From: Gemmatimonadaceae bacterium | Lineage (GTDB): Bacteria; Gemmatimonadota; Gemmatimonadetes; Gemmatimonadales; Gemmatimonadaceae | NCBI GenBank assembly: GCA_036504815.1 | Contig: DASXUN010000003.1 | Span: 1 to 64,000 of the forward strand | Reading direction: 5' to 3' | DNA length: 64,000 nucleotides | Shown: positions 55,759-64,000 of the stretch, piece by piece | Position numbering within the stretch: the stretch's first letter is position 1 | How the letters are laid out: every line of letters starts with the position of its first letter | Notes under the pieces: model-generated | What the model was told of the DNA's origin: nothing | Seen by the model: the letters and a program-made list of their open reading frames with translations, nothing else | Database searches by the model: none | Position numbers and translations under genes: made by a program

Positions 55759-56298
55759 ATGACCGAGTCGCGCCGTCTCCTGCAGCACTTCCTTGCCGCG
55801 CTCGCCTATCGTACGCAGAAGGCGCTGCGCGATGCGCCCGATGGATTCGGCGAGTTCCGTGCCGGGCCGAACGTGCGCACCCCGCACGAACTGTTGTGGC
55901 ACATGAGTGGCCTCGTCGGCTATGCGCGCACGTTCCTTCGGGGCGGAGAGTACGCGCCGCCCCGCGTGCCGACGATCTCGGACGAAGTCGAGCGCTTCCA
56001 CGCGTTGTTGGCCGCGCTCTCCGCTGACCTAGCCGATGCGCGACTGACGTCGCGCATCACCGATGAGCAGCTGCTGCAAGGGCCGTTGGCCGACGCGATG
56101 ACGCACGCGGGGCAGCTGGCCCTGCTGCGCCGCCTGAGTGGCTACCCCGTACCGTCCGAGAACTTCATCCACGCGGCGATTCGTTCGGACAACCTGGGCG
56201 CGTCTCAGCCCGCACCGGCCGCTCCAGACGAGTGGTGGCGCCCGGACCTGCCGCCGCAGCCGCCCGGTCCCGTGCGGCGCATCGACCGCGACGCATAG
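55759..56298 (+). CDS. DinB-superfamily protein
   Basis: A 179-residue four-helix metal-binding protein. The His triad sites are in TPHELLWHMSGLVGYA (about 42-50) and AMTHAGQLALLRRLSG (about 115-130), followed by the usual PVPSENFIHAAI. DinB/YfiT relatives serve as thiol S-transferases (bacillithiol, mycothiol) or unknown hydrolases. No partner is evident beside etfA. A 17-bp bidirectional hairpin follows the stop. Confidence 0.8.
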   Translation: MTESRRLLQHFLAALAYRTQKALRDAPDGFGEFRAGPNVRTPHELLWHMSGLVGYARTFLRGGEYAPPRVPTISDEVERFHALLAALSADLADARLTSRITDEQLLQGPLADAMTHAGQLALLRRLSGYPVPSENFIHAAIRSDNLGASQPAPAAPDEWWRPDLPPQPPGPVRRIDRDA

Positions 56299-56328
56299 GT
56301 TCGCATGGTCGATGCCGGGTCGGCAACG

Positions 56329-56365
56329 CGCGAGCCCGGCAGGCGTGACGCCTGCCGGGCTCGCG
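56329..56365. terminator. Bidirectional hairpin with 17-bp perfect stem
   Basis: Bases 56329-56345 pair perfectly with 56349-56365 (arms start CGCGAGCCCGGC and end GCCGGGCTCGCG), loop TGA. It lies between the convergent DinB and TonB-receptor genes. T runs are weak on both sides, but the stem is very stable. Confidence 0.8.
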
Positions 56366-56384
56366 AATCCTGCGGGTGTTTCAC

Positions 56385-59300
56385 TCAGAACGAGTAGCGC
56401 ACACCAAGCTGCATCTGCCGCGGATCGCCAAGGCCGCTGCGGATCGTGCCGTCGAAGTTGAACAGAAGTGAACCGAACGCGGGATCCTTGTAGTTGTTGC
56501 GGCCGAGCACGTTGAAGACCTCGAAGATGAACTCCGCGGAGTTCCCCGTGCCCACCTTGACCGGACGCGCGAGCCGGAGATCCCAACTCGCGTACTCATT
56601 CCGGCGCCGCAGCGTGTTGCGCTCGAGGATCGTGCCGTTCGGGCAGATGCGGTCGGCCGCGCTGCCCGCCCGCTCGCCCGTCGGCCGGTTGTTGGTGCCG
56701 CACTTCGCCGACATCGGGGATGCCGATGTGTAGGTGAAGCGGTTATTCATCGAGAAGCTGTGGCCGAGGTTCGTGAGCACGAACGCGTTGAAGCGGTGCC
56801 GCTGGTCGCGATCGCTGTATCCCCACTCGTCATCGAGCCGGTCGGCCCGCGCGTACCGGAACGTGAACGGGTCACGCTCATTGTCGTCGTTCGACCGGTC
56901 CCACGAGATCGTGTAGTTGGCGTCGAACACCCAGTTTCTGGCCTGCCGCCGGGCCAAGCCGAAGGTCAGGCCGCTGTACTTGCTCTCGGCGGTGCTCTCA
57001 ACGGTCGTCAGGTCGCCAATGCCGTTGCCGCCGGCCAGCCCCGTGGACCACGGATTGCCGAACACCGCGTCGTTGCGATTCACGAAGCGGGTCAGGCGGT
57101 CGGACTTCGCGAAGGTATACGAGGCCGACCCGGTGAGCCCGGAGGTGCCGAGTACGCGCTCGTACGCCAGCGACGTGCTGAAGGTACGCGGGTTGCGGAA
57201 GTTCTTGTCAACGACGAAGACGCCCGGCTGCCATGGCGCCTGATTGGCGCCGGGGGCGGGGAGCAGGTTCTCGATGGCCGGCGGTGCGCCGAGGATGCCG
57301 GTCAGTGCCGAGTTTCGGAACATCGTCTGGCCAATGGAGCCGTTGTTGTTGCGGACCGCGGCGAAGTTCAACGCGGCCACGCGTGCGTGGTAAATACCCG
57401 CCGAGGCGCGTACCACTTCCGTACCGTCGCCGTTGCGGTCCCAGGCGAGGCCGAGGCGCGGCTGGATCATTCCGTAGTCCGACGGGATCGTGCCATCCGA
57501 CGGGAACGTGAAAGTCCCCTTGGAGTTGGTGACCGTCTTGCCGATGAAACCGGCGAAGAAGACCTTGCTCGGGTCAGTCAGCACGTCGGGTTGCTTCTCT
57601 CCCTCCCAGCGCAGGCCGTAGTTGATGGTCAGGCGATCCGTGGGCTTCCAGGTATCCTGGATGAAGAGCGACATGTCGGTCTGCGGGATCTTCTGCGTGC
57701 CCGACTGTTCCACCGTGCGCCCGCCCACGCCCGCCTGCTGCAGGTACAGCAGCACCGGACCGGTAATGCTCGCGCCAGCCGGGCACGAACCGGAAGTGCT
57801 CGTGATGCCGCCGGTGCACTCCACGTAGCCGTTGCCGAACTTGGCGTAGTTGATGAAACCGTCCACGCTGCTGAAGATGAAGCGGCCGTTCGCGAAGCCG
57901 ATGAAGGTCTGGTTGGAACTCACGGCGTTGATCTCGCCGCCGGCCTTGAACAGATGCTTGCCTCGCGCCCAGGTGACGTTGTTGAGGAGCTGGATGCGCG
58001 TGTCGTAGTACTCCACCGGAATGAAGAAGGGGCGGCCGATGCGGAACGCATTGCCGAAATCCATCGCGATGTCCGGGAAGTCTCGGCCGTTGGGGAGGGT
58101 GGGCGCGTCATAGTCGCGCGGGCGGTCCTCCCGGGCGAACTGGAAGCGGAATTCATTCGAGACGTTGTCCGAAATCTGCGTGGAGAGCTGCCCGCTGAAG
58201 GCGTTGGAAGACGCGTTCTCGATGGCATTGGCGCTCGCGCCCCACGTATCGACGTCGAACGTGCCGTTCACCTGCTTGGAATTGGTGTAGTTGTACTTCA
58301 TGGAAAGCAGGTTCCGGGGGTTCACCGTCCAGTCGAGCTTCGCCAGGAACACCTGCGCGTCATTGGTGCGATCGATCGCGCGGAAGTCGTCCTTGAGGGC
58401 GCCGCCCCACTGCGTCGCCAGGAAGTTCCGCAATTTGGTGAACTCCGCGCTTGCGGGCCGGTTCTGTTGCTTCGTGTCCGAATACGCCTGCTGGTCGTAG
58501 GCGACGAAGTAGAACAGCTTGTCCTTCTTCAGCGGGCCGCCGACGGTAAACCCGAACTGGTGCTGACGAAAGTCGGGATCGAGCGTCACCCCGTTCCCCT
58601 TGAGCTGGCCGGACAGCGCCGAGCTCTTGCCGAAATAGTGCGCGGTGCCCTTGAGCTCGTTGGTGCCGCTCTTGGTGACCACGTTCACAAAACCGCCCGC
58701 CGAACGGCCGAACTCGGCATTGGCGCCCTGGCTCGTGACCACCATCTCCTGGACCGCGTCGAGGTTGAACGTGAACGCGGGACGCTGGCCGCCGCGTTGC
58801 TCACCGAAGAACGGGTTGTTGTAGTCGGCGCCGTCCACGGAGACGTTGTTCGAGATGCCCTTCTGACCGGCCACGGAGAGCACGTCGCCGTCTGGTCCCT
58901 GCGCCACGGCGACGCCCGGGGTGAGCAGGGTGAACACCAGGAAGTTGCGCCCGTTGTTCGGGAGTCCCTGCACCACCGCGTCGTTCAGCCGCGCCGAGGA
59001 TTCGGTCTTGGCGACGTCCACCGGCGTGGCGGTCGCTCCAATCACGACCGCCGCCAGCTCCACGGTCTGGCGTTCGAGCTTGAAGACCTGTTCGGCCACC
59101 TGTCCGACGCGCACGGCGACGTTATTGCGCGCCACGGGCGCATGGCCGATGGCCCGCACGGTCACTTCGTACGGCCCGAGCGGCAGCAGGGTGCCAACGT
59201 AGACGCCCCTGCTGGATGTCTGGAGCACGCGCGTGAAGTTCGTCTGCTGATGGCGCAGTGTGACGGTGGCGCCGCTGATGGGCGCCCCAGCGGCGTCGCT

Positions 59301-59423
59301 GACGACGCCGCGGATGATGCCGGTGGTGGCCTGGGCCTGCGCTCCAAGCAGCGACGCCGTGGCAACAAGCACCACGGCGACCGTAGCAGCCAAGCTGGCA
59401 ACGCGACGGACGTGAAATGCCAT
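56385..59423 (-). CDS. TonB-dependent-receptor-like protein with carboxypeptidase-regulatory domain
   Basis: A 1012-residue outer membrane protein. Signal peptide to about residue 30 (ATASLLGAQAQ). A regulatory-type domain (IRGVVSDAAGAPISGATVTL) leads to the plug (PVDVAKTESSARLNDAVVQGLP, FGRSAGGFVNVVTKSGTNE), then a beta barrel ending VRYSF with the C-terminal aromatic. The plug segment KSGTNELKGTAHYFG is the usual entry to the barrel. The plug/barrel layout is that of large OmpA/TonB-type receptors of these phyla. The cargo is unknown. The ATG at 59423 is preferred over one six codons upstream. Confidence 0.9.
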   Translation of the reverse strand: MAFHVRRVASLAATVAVVLVATASLLGAQAQATTGIIRGVVSDAAGAPISGATVTLRHQQTNFTRVLQTSSRGVYVGTLLPLGPYEVTVRAIGHAPVARNNVAVRVGQVAEQVFKLERQTVELAAVVIGATATPVDVAKTESSARLNDAVVQGLPNNGRNFLVFTLLTPGVAVAQGPDGDVLSVAGQKGISNNVSVDGADYNNPFFGEQRGGQRPAFTFNLDAVQEMVVTSQGANAEFGRSAGGFVNVVTKSGTNELKGTAHYFGKSSALSGQLKGNGVTLDPDFRQHQFGFTVGGPLKKDKLFYFVAYDQQAYSDTKQQNRPASAEFTKLRNFLATQWGGALKDDFRAIDRTNDAQVFLAKLDWTVNPRNLLSMKYNYTNSKQVNGTFDVDTWGASANAIENASSNAFSGQLSTQISDNVSNEFRFQFAREDRPRDYDAPTLPNGRDFPDIAMDFGNAFRIGRPFFIPVEYYDTRIQLLNNVTWARGKHLFKAGGEINAVSSNQTFIGFANGRFIFSSVDGFINYAKFGNGYVECTGGITSTSGSCPAGASITGPVLLYLQQAGVGGRTVEQSGTQKIPQTDMSLFIQDTWKPTDRLTINYGLRWEGEKQPDVLTDPSKVFFAGFIGKTVTNSKGTFTFPSDGTIPSDYGMIQPRLGLAWDRNGDGTEVVRASAGIYHARVAALNFAAVRNNNGSIGQTMFRNSALTGILGAPPAIENLLPAPGANQAPWQPGVFVVDKNFRNPRTFSTSLAYERVLGTSGLTGSASYTFAKSDRLTRFVNRNDAVFGNPWSTGLAGGNGIGDLTTVESTAESKYSGLTFGLARRQARNWVFDANYTISWDRSNDDNERDPFTFRYARADRLDDEWGYSDRDQRHRFNAFVLTNLGHSFSMNNRFTYTSASPMSAKCGTNNRPTGERAGSAADRICPNGTILERNTLRRRNEYASWDLRLARPVKVGTGNSAEFIFEVFNVLGRNNYKDPAFGSLLFNFDGTIRSGLGDPRQMQLGVRYSF

Positions 59424-59676
59424 GAGTCGGTGACTCCGCATTGAGAGGTGGATTCGAGGACGTCGGCCTCGCCGGGAACGGAAAAGCGGCCGACGCGACG
59501 GCCGCGCCTAATTGACGACGTTCCGCGTGGGAATGCAATGCCGCGAAGTACCATCCGCACCGGCGCGACGACCTCGAGGTCGCCTTCGCATGTGCCGCGG
59601 TCGCTCGGCAATCCCGAACCGGGCCCTACACGCCGTGCGGCTGTTCCGGGCGTCGAAGCCGCGCTACCTTCTGCAT

Positions 59677-61701
59677 ATGACTGCATCGAACGGCCTCTTC
59701 GCCCTGATCGTCGCCGTTGCCGCCGGCTTCTTCGCGTACAACGTCCAGCGCCTCGTGGGCTACCTCCGCATCGGGCGGCTGGACGATTCGCGCTGGGATC
59801 ATATCCCGCAGCGGCTCGCCAATCTGATCACCATCGGCGTCTTCCAGCGCAAGATCTTCCGTGACTGGATTGCCGGGCCGATGCACGCGGCGATTTTCTG
59901 GGGATTCTGCGTGCTGACGGTCGGCACCTCCGAGTTCATCGCCCGCGGCATCATGCCGGACTTCACGCTCGCGAAGTTCATGCCGCAGTGGGCGTACCGC
60001 TTCTACCAGAACAACCAGGACCTCTGGGGCGTGATCGTCATCGGCGCGGTCGTGTTCGCGCTCTGGCGCCGCCTGACGCACCGTGTGAAGCGGCTGCAGG
60101 GCGCCGAGACGCACGCCAACGACCCGCTGCTCATCCTGAGCTGGATTGGCCTGCTGATGGTCACGATGTTCCTGGCCGAGTCGTTCGAGATGGTGGCGTT
60201 CCCCCAGCACGCGTCGCCCGTCTACCGGCCCATCTCCTTCGCGCTGGCGAATGTCCTCTCGTTCGTGCCGCAGGACTGGGCCGCGTTCTTCCGCTCCCTC
60301 AACTGGTGGGCGCACGGCCTGCTGGTCCTCGGCTTCCTGAACTACCTGCCGTACTCCAAGCACCTGCACGTGGTCGCCTCGCTTCCCAACGTGCTGCTCT
60401 CGAACACGAGCGGACCGGGACAGGCCGGGGTCATGAAGTACATGGACCTGGAGGCCGACGTCGAGCAGTTCGGCGCGAAGGACGTCGAGCACCTGTCGTG
60501 GAAGAGCCTGATGGACGGTTTCGCCTGCACCGAGTGCGGTCGCTGCACCGCGGTCTGTCCGGCGAACACGACGGGGAAGCTGCTGTCACCGCGAAAGATC
60601 ATCGTGAATGTCCGGGAACGCTTGGAGCAGAGGGCGCCCGGACTGCTGACGGGAGACGGAAGACGGGAGACGGGAGACGATCGGCCGCTGCTCGACGGGT
60701 TCATCACCGAGCAGGAACTGTGGGCGTGCACCACCTGCCGCGCCTGCGTGCAGGAGTGCCCGGTTTCCATCGACCAGCTGTCGGTCATCCTCGAGATGCG
60801 CCGCAACCTGGTGCTTGGCGAATCGCGCTTCCCCGAAGAGGTGATGCCGGCCTTCGAGAGCATGGAGCAGCGCGGGTCGCCGTGGGCGTTCGATCCGGGC
60901 GATCGCGGGAAGTGGGCCGAGGGGATGAATATCCCGACGATGGCCGAGCTGGCCGATCGCGGCGAGACCGCCGACGTCCTTTATTTCGTCGGATGCATGG
61001 GGTCGTTCGACGACCGCGCCAAGAAGACCACCGTGGCTTTCGCAAGGATCATGCAGGCGGCGGGCGTCAACTTTGCCATTCTCGGGCGCGAGGAGAAGTG
61101 CAACGGCGACCCGGCGCGACGCATGGGCAACGAGTACCTGTACCAGATGCTCGCCAAGGAGAACGTCGAGACCCTGGCCCGGTATCACGTGCGTACGATC
61201 GTCACCGCCTGCCCGCACTGCATGCATCAACTGGGCAACGAGTACCCGCAGTTCGGCGGCAACTACGACGTCATCCATCACTCGACGTTCATCGAGCACC
61301 TGATGGCGCAGGGGCGTGTGCCGCTGCGGCCGGACCTCCACGAGGCGGTGAGCACGTTCACGTACCACGATTCGTGCTACCTGGGACGCTACAACAAGAT
61401 CTATGACGCACCGCGACAGACGCTCAAGCGGGCATTGCCGGTGGTGAATCTCGTGGAGATGCCGCGTTCGGGTGATCGGGGCCTGTGCTGCGGCGCCGGC
61501 GGCGGGCGGATGTGGATGGAAGAGAATGAAGGGAAGCGGATCAACGCCGAGCGCGCGGAGGAGGCACTGGCAACGGGCGCGCAGGCCGTGGCGGTGGCGT
61601 GCCCCTTCTGCATGACGATGATGCACGACTCCATCTCGTCGCGCGATGAGCACGTGAAGGTCTACGACATCGCCGAAGTCGTGGCTGACCGGCTCGCGTA
61701 G
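59677..61701 (+). CDS. Membrane HdrD-like Fe-S oxidoreductase, candidate EtfAB:menaquinone oxidoreductase
   Basis: A 674-residue protein. Residues 1-250 form about five helices with His pairs ([18 protein letters not shown]) like NarI-type haem b domains. Next come two 4Fe-4S motifs [12 protein letters not shown] (about 284) and [12 protein letters not shown] (about 352), and two CCG-type regions: GCMGSF (about 440), EKCNGD, ACPHC (about 511), then [10 protein letters not shown] (about 566), [11 protein letters not shown] (about 603) and ACPFC (about 642). This is the layout of DUF224 reductases that take electrons from ETF to menaquinone. etfBA and an acyl-CoA dehydrogenase lie close by. Heptamer repeats code residues about 325-336. 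Confidence 0.85.
   Translation: MTASNGLFALIVAVAAGFFAYNVQRLVGYLRIGRLDDSRWDHIPQRLANLITIGVFQRKIFRDWIAGPMHAAIFWGFCVLTVGTSEFIARGIMPDFTLAKFMPQWAYRFYQNNQDLWGVIVIGAVVFALWRRLTHRVKRLQGAETHANDPLLILSWIGLLMVTMFLAESFEMVAFPQHASPVYRPISFALANVLSFVPQDWAAFFRSLNWWAHGLLVLGFLNYLPYSKHLHVVASLPNVLLSNTSGPGQAGVMKYMDLEADVEQFGAKDVEHLSWKSLMDGFACTECGRCTAVCPANTTGKLLSPRKIIVNVRERLEQRAPGLLTGDGRRETGDDRPLLDGFITEQELWACTTCRACVQECPVSIDQLSVILEMRRNLVLGESRFPEEVMPAFESMEQRGSPWAFDPGDRGKWAEGMNIPTMAELADRGETADVLYFVGCMGSFDDRAKKTTVAFARIMQAAGVNFAILGREEKCNGDPARRMGNEYLYQMLAKENVETLARYHVRTIVTACPHCMHQLGNEYPQFGGNYDVIHHSTFIEHLMAQGRVPLRPDLHEAVSTFTYHDSCYLGRYNKIYDAPRQTLKRALPVVNLVEMPRSGDRGLCCGAGGGRMWMEENEGKRINAERAEEALATGAQAVAVACPFCMTMMHDSISSRDEHVKVYDIAEVVADRLA
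60648..60682. repeat. Heptamer array inside the Fe-S oxidoreductase coding sequence
   Basis: GACGGGA, GACGGAA, GACGGGA, GACGGGA and GACGATC in exact register encode [11 protein letters not shown], between the two 4Fe-4S motifs. On the other strand these are the GTCTCCC units found intergenically at 21331-21365. Confidence 0.75.
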
Positions 61702-61717
61702 GTACGGGTGCACGATG

Positions 61718-61747
61718 ACGCCCCGCCGCTGCCAAGCGTCGGGGCGT
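61718..61747. terminator. Bidirectional terminator-like hairpin
   Basis: ACGCCCCG (61718-61725) pairs with CGGGGCGT (61740-61747); inside, CGCT pairs with AGCG around loop GCCA. It is followed by TCCTCGCTTC. It lies between the convergent Fe-S oxidoreductase and porin-like genes. Confidence 0.75.
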
Positions 61748-61779
61748 TCCTCGCTTCGGCAGCCGACCTGCCCAATCCG

Positions 61780-62613
61780 CTACTGCGGCCTCGCGTGCGC
61801 CGTGAACGGATGCTCGAAACTCAGGTAGAGGAAGAGCTGCCGGGTTCCCCGGCTGGGACCTACGCCAATGGGAAACGCGATCCCCGGCACGACTTGCAGG
61901 CCGCTCTTGAAGTCGTACCCCCAGCGAATACCGGGCGACACCAGCGCGGACTCCGTGCTGGTGGTGCCGCCATCGAATTGCGCCGTCGTGCGGCCCCAGG
62001 TCGCTTCCAGCATCACGTTGAAGCGCGGCGTCGCCAGCCAGATGAAGCTCTGGCCGAGCGCGACGGCGCGCAGACTGGTGGACGAGTCCCCGGCGCCGGG
62101 TGCCTTCGGAAACCAGGTGGCCCCGGCGTTGGTGTGAGAGACGAGTGAGGTGCCAATCGTCTTGCTCATCGGCAGGTTCGCCTGGACTCCGGTGCCCCCG
62201 ACGCCGAGTCCTCTCTTGTAGTCACCGGTCGGCAGACTCAATGAAAGTCTCGGGGAGATGGCGAGCCCGCGGTCCTCGTCTTGGAGGACCTGTAACCGGT
62301 AGTTGATCATCACGTCGCCAAGCCCGGTCGTCACCCCATCGCTCGTCTGCGCGAGCGGGACGCTGTAGCTCAGCTGATGGCGTTGACCCCGGACAGGCCA
62401 CTCCTGCGTGAACGAGTACGCCCACCCCTTCTGGTCCTTGGTGCGCACGAAACTGGAGATGTGCTGCACGACGCCCGCCTCCTGGTTGTACGCTTCCTCG
62501 AGCAAGAAGGAATTGTCGGCGAGCGGTTTCCTGGCGGCGGGTGCGACGTCTTGGGCGGCGAGCGGCGCCGCGCCGAGAGTGGAGAACAACAGGAGCGCGA
62601 AAGCCTTTGGCAT
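61780..62613 (-). CDS. Outer membrane beta-barrel protein of the phenol/MetA-like transporter type
   Basis: A 277-residue exported protein. The signal is MPKAFALLLFSTLGAAPLAAQ. The mature part has alternating amphipathic strands (HQLSYSVPLAQTSDGVTTGLGDVMINYRLQ in segments; LAISPRLSLSLPTGDYKRGLG; FNVMLEATWGR) and ends LYLSFEHPFTAHARPQ. GLGDVMINYRLQ is a hallmark of the barrel family called putative MetA-pathway of phenol degradation. Cargo is unknown. The ATG at 62613 gives the signal peptide; upstream frame is not conserved-looking. Confidence 0.7.
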   Translation of the reverse strand: MPKAFALLLFSTLGAAPLAAQDVAPAARKPLADNSFLLEEAYNQEAGVVQHISSFVRTKDQKGWAYSFTQEWPVRGQRHQLSYSVPLAQTSDGVTTGLGDVMINYRLQVLQDEDRGLAISPRLSLSLPTGDYKRGLGVGGTGVQANLPMSKTIGTSLVSHTNAGATWFPKAPGAGDSSTSLRAVALGQSFIWLATPRFNVMLEATWGRTTAQFDGGTTSTESALVSPGIRWGYDFKSGLQVVPGIAFPIGVGPSRGTRQLFLYLSFEHPFTAHARPQ

Positions 62614-62717
62614 GGGTGTGATGGGCGATGAAGAACGAATGCAGCAGAGCGAGAATGAAGGCCTGGACCGCGGGTATCGGTGCTTCGCACAATTCGGCGT
62701 GATCCGGCGCCGATGAG

Positions 62718-63254
62718 TCACAGCGAACGCAGAGGCCCCCGCGGGCTCGCGCGGTCCCTCGGCAGCACGGTGAGAAGAATGCGAGTCCCGTCGCTCCGCA
62801 CCACAACCTTGGCGGCGCAGGTGTCGCACTGTCCGGTGATGGGCGGGGTGCTGGTGAAGCGCTCGATGCGGTAGCTGCACAGCGGGCAGTGGATCGGCGG
62901 GAGGTCGCCCGGGTTCAACGTGGTGCGCATGCTGGGCCCAGATAGCCGCTCGTCCGGATCGGCTGCCCGGCTGATGGCGCCGGCCATCGTGCTGAAGAGC
63001 AACCGGCGTTCCGTCTCAGTCATGCTCGCGAGCTGGGCCGGCGTCACCAGGCCGCGGGCCTGCAGCTCCCTCACGATTTGCGACGGCGCCCCGGAGTTCG
63101 GCGCCGGCGGTCCGGACACGCCGCTGCCGCCGTGCAGGCCCATGTCGGCGCGCAAGCGGCGGCCGATCAGCCAAATGGCGATCACGGCGCCCGCCAACAC
63201 CACGATGGCGCCACCGACCAGTCGCAGGTCCATCTGCAGCAACGGCTGGTTCAC
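62718..63254 (-). CDS. Small membrane protein with C-terminal zinc ribbon
   Basis: A 178-residue protein, unrecognised. One hydrophobic helix (LVGGAIVVLAGAVIAIWLIG, about 12-31) anchors it. A short helical hairpin (IVRELQARGLVTPAQLASMT) may be an SHOCT-like element. A zinc ribbon follows: HCPLCSYRIERF and QCDTCAAKVVV, with the Cys pairs about 20 residues apart. The GTG start overlaps the stop of the methyltransferase gene (GTGA), so both are co-translated. Function unknown. Confidence 0.7.
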   Translation of the reverse strand: MNQPLLQMDLRLVGGAIVVLAGAVIAIWLIGRRLRADMGLHGGSGVSGPPAPNSGAPSQIVRELQARGLVTPAQLASMTETERRLLFSTMAGAISRAADPDERLSGPSMRTTLNPGDLPPIHCPLCSYRIERFTSTPPITGQCDTCAAKVVVRSDGTRILLTVLPRDRASPRGPLRSL

Positions 63255-63925
63255 CCGAGCCGCACCTCGTGAATGGTGATCGTGTGCTTCGTCACGCCTT
63301 CCTCATGCCGCGCCGCGCGCCGCTGTCGAACGACGGCACCCAACGCCGCGCACTCGGCGAGGCAGGCGTTGAGCGCCACGCGTCCCGGGTCGGCGATGAG
63401 TGCCACGCCATTCGGCGCCAGCGCGCCCACCACGGCCCGCGCCACGAGCGGCGCATACGGCCTCTCATAGAGTACGTCGGCGGCCAGCACGAGGTCAAAG
63501 GTGCCGACCGACTCGGGGAGTGCGCGCCAGTCCACCAGGCGGGTCGGCAGGTCGCGCCCGCAGTTGCGCAGGGCGTTGCGTCGCGCGAAGAGCAGGGCGT
63601 CCTCATAATAGTCCGTGACGGTGATGTCGAACCCCGCCGACACCGCGGCGAGCGACGGGAGTCCGAGTCCGGCGCCATACTCGATCGCCCGCTGACCCGC
63701 ACCGTCGAGCGCCGCCACCTCGCCGGCGAGCACAATCGCCGATGGCCACAGATCGGCCCAGTAGGGCAGTCGTTCGTCCCGCTCAAAGTCCGCCTCGTTG
63801 ATCAGGTCCTCGGCGCTGCGCGGCAGGTCGAGCGTCCACGTGCGGCCGGCGATGACGACGTCTCGGGTCTGGAGCACGAACCGATCGTCGAGCGCGGCAA
63901 GTTCGCGGGGCAGGGCGACGGTCAT
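63251..63925 (-). CDS. Class I SAM methyltransferase, lysine methyltransferase-like (Methyltransf_16 type)
   Basis: A 224-residue methyltransferase. The SAM loop is AIEYGAGLGLPSLAAVSAG (about 79), then TVTDYYEDALLFARRNA, and the post-strand IV motif is LVLAADVLYERP. LPYWADLWPSAIVLA ahead of motif I is typical of the METTL20/21-type branch, whose members methylate lysines of proteins such as ETF beta. etfB lies 9 kb away, so ETF methylation is possible but only a guess. It is coupled to the zinc-ribbon gene. Confidence 0.8.
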   Translation of the reverse strand: MTVALPRELAALDDRFVLQTRDVVIAGRTWTLDLPRSAEDLINEADFERDERLPYWADLWPSAIVLAGEVAALDGAGQRAIEYGAGLGLPSLAAVSAGFDITVTDYYEDALLFARRNALRNCGRDLPTRLVDWRALPESVGTFDLVLAADVLYERPYAPLVARAVVGALAPNGVALIADPGRVALNACLAECAALGAVVRQRRAARHEEGVTKHTITIHEVRLG

Positions 63926-63959
63926 CGCGTCGCTGCGGCCATTCGGCGTGCCGGTGACG

Positions 63960-64000
63960 TCACAGCACGAACGTCTCGGCCATCTGCGCGGCTGGCGTGA
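63960..64000 (-). CDS. 3' end of a gene running off the window (TPAAQMAETFVL)
   Basis: On the minus strand one frame from the window edge reads TPAAQMAETFVL and stops 34 bases before the methyltransferase start. That spacing and the plain amino acid content look like a real C-terminus, but 12 residues cannot name it. Confidence 0.35.
   Translation of the reverse strand, partial: TPAAQMAETFVL

Noticed and set aside
56760-59444. 894-codon open frame opposite to the TonB-type receptor gene
   Set aside because: No family likeness, mixed charge runs and His/Glu/Arg/Val bias are typical of antisense frames in GC-rich genes. The receptor on the other strand has clear domains.
59677-61701. DsrMK-type subunit of the cytochrome/NrfD module
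   Set aside because: It is 11 kb from that module and lies near etfBA. The fused haem-type, ferredoxin and CCG layout fits the ETF-linked group better. Not fully excluded.

Overview
The window is about 64 kb of GC-rich chromosomal DNA with tightly packed genes, many joined by ATGA or GTGA stop/start overlaps. Several features suggest a Gemmatimonadota-type bacterium: secreted plug-like proteins ending in a CG-x-VAIWT motif, a Bacteroidetes-like ATP synthase set whose a and b subunits carry signal peptides, EtfAB with an HdrD-like membrane quinone reductase, and many M28/S9 peptidases and TonB-type receptors. That assignment is an inference from gene content. No rRNA, tRNA, CRISPR array or insertion sequence was seen.

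Layout. 1-3.4 kb: the 3' end of gcvT, a sigma-54 activator with a degenerate receiver, and an orphan conserved protein. 3.4-6.2 kb: a patch of lower GC with a 19-codon ORF behind an excellent Shine-Dalgarno sequence, a membrane HD-GYP phosphodiesterase, and the TPR half of a convergent BTAD/ATPase regulator whose other half is GC-rich. 8.2-9.8 kb: an orphan MoxR ATPase and a BsuPI-like lipoprotein. 10.1-13.5 kb: the Fo and delta genes of ATP synthase, without A, G, D or C. 13.6-18.7 kb: two plug-like secreted proteins, a ferredoxin, a cupin and a sugar nucleotidyltransferase. 18.8-26.5 kb: a duplicated-domain Met/His-rich protein and a sugar operon (GH109-like enzyme, SSS symporter, nucleotidyltransferase, GHMP kinase, MFS). 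26.5-29.1 kb: an S9 peptidase with a YbdD-like gene. 29.2-34.5 kb: a SAM-II riboswitch and terminator followed by metY-metX-thrA, then cstA on the other strand. 36.6-38.8 kb: a secreted protein, a metallophosphoesterase and a SprT-like protein.

38.9-45.3 kb is the most striking operon: an SSS symporter, a corrinoid protein, a RACE-type reductive activator, a tiny five-cysteine protein, an MtaA/UroD-family zinc methyltransferase and a homocysteine methyltransferase, all overlapping by 4 bases. It looks like a split cobalamin-dependent methyl-transfer route to methionine with an unknown methyl donor. It complements the metYX-thrA cluster, which makes homocysteine.

45.5-48.3 kb encodes a tetraheme cytochrome, an Fe-S protein and an NrfD-type quinone module without a catalytic subunit. 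48.4-61.7 kb carries a glutaryl-CoA-type dehydrogenase, sterol desaturase-like and M28 genes, etfBA, a TonB-type receptor and a membrane Fe-S protein resembling EtfAB:menaquinone oxidoreductase. Together these can pass electrons from acyl-CoA oxidation to the quinone pool. The right end holds a porin-like protein, a zinc-ribbon membrane protein and a small methyltransferase.

A second-scale pattern is a set of short tandem repeats, mostly 7-bp units close to GAYGGBR, placed between genes. They often face each other as inverted arms, and at two sites they lie inside coding sequence.
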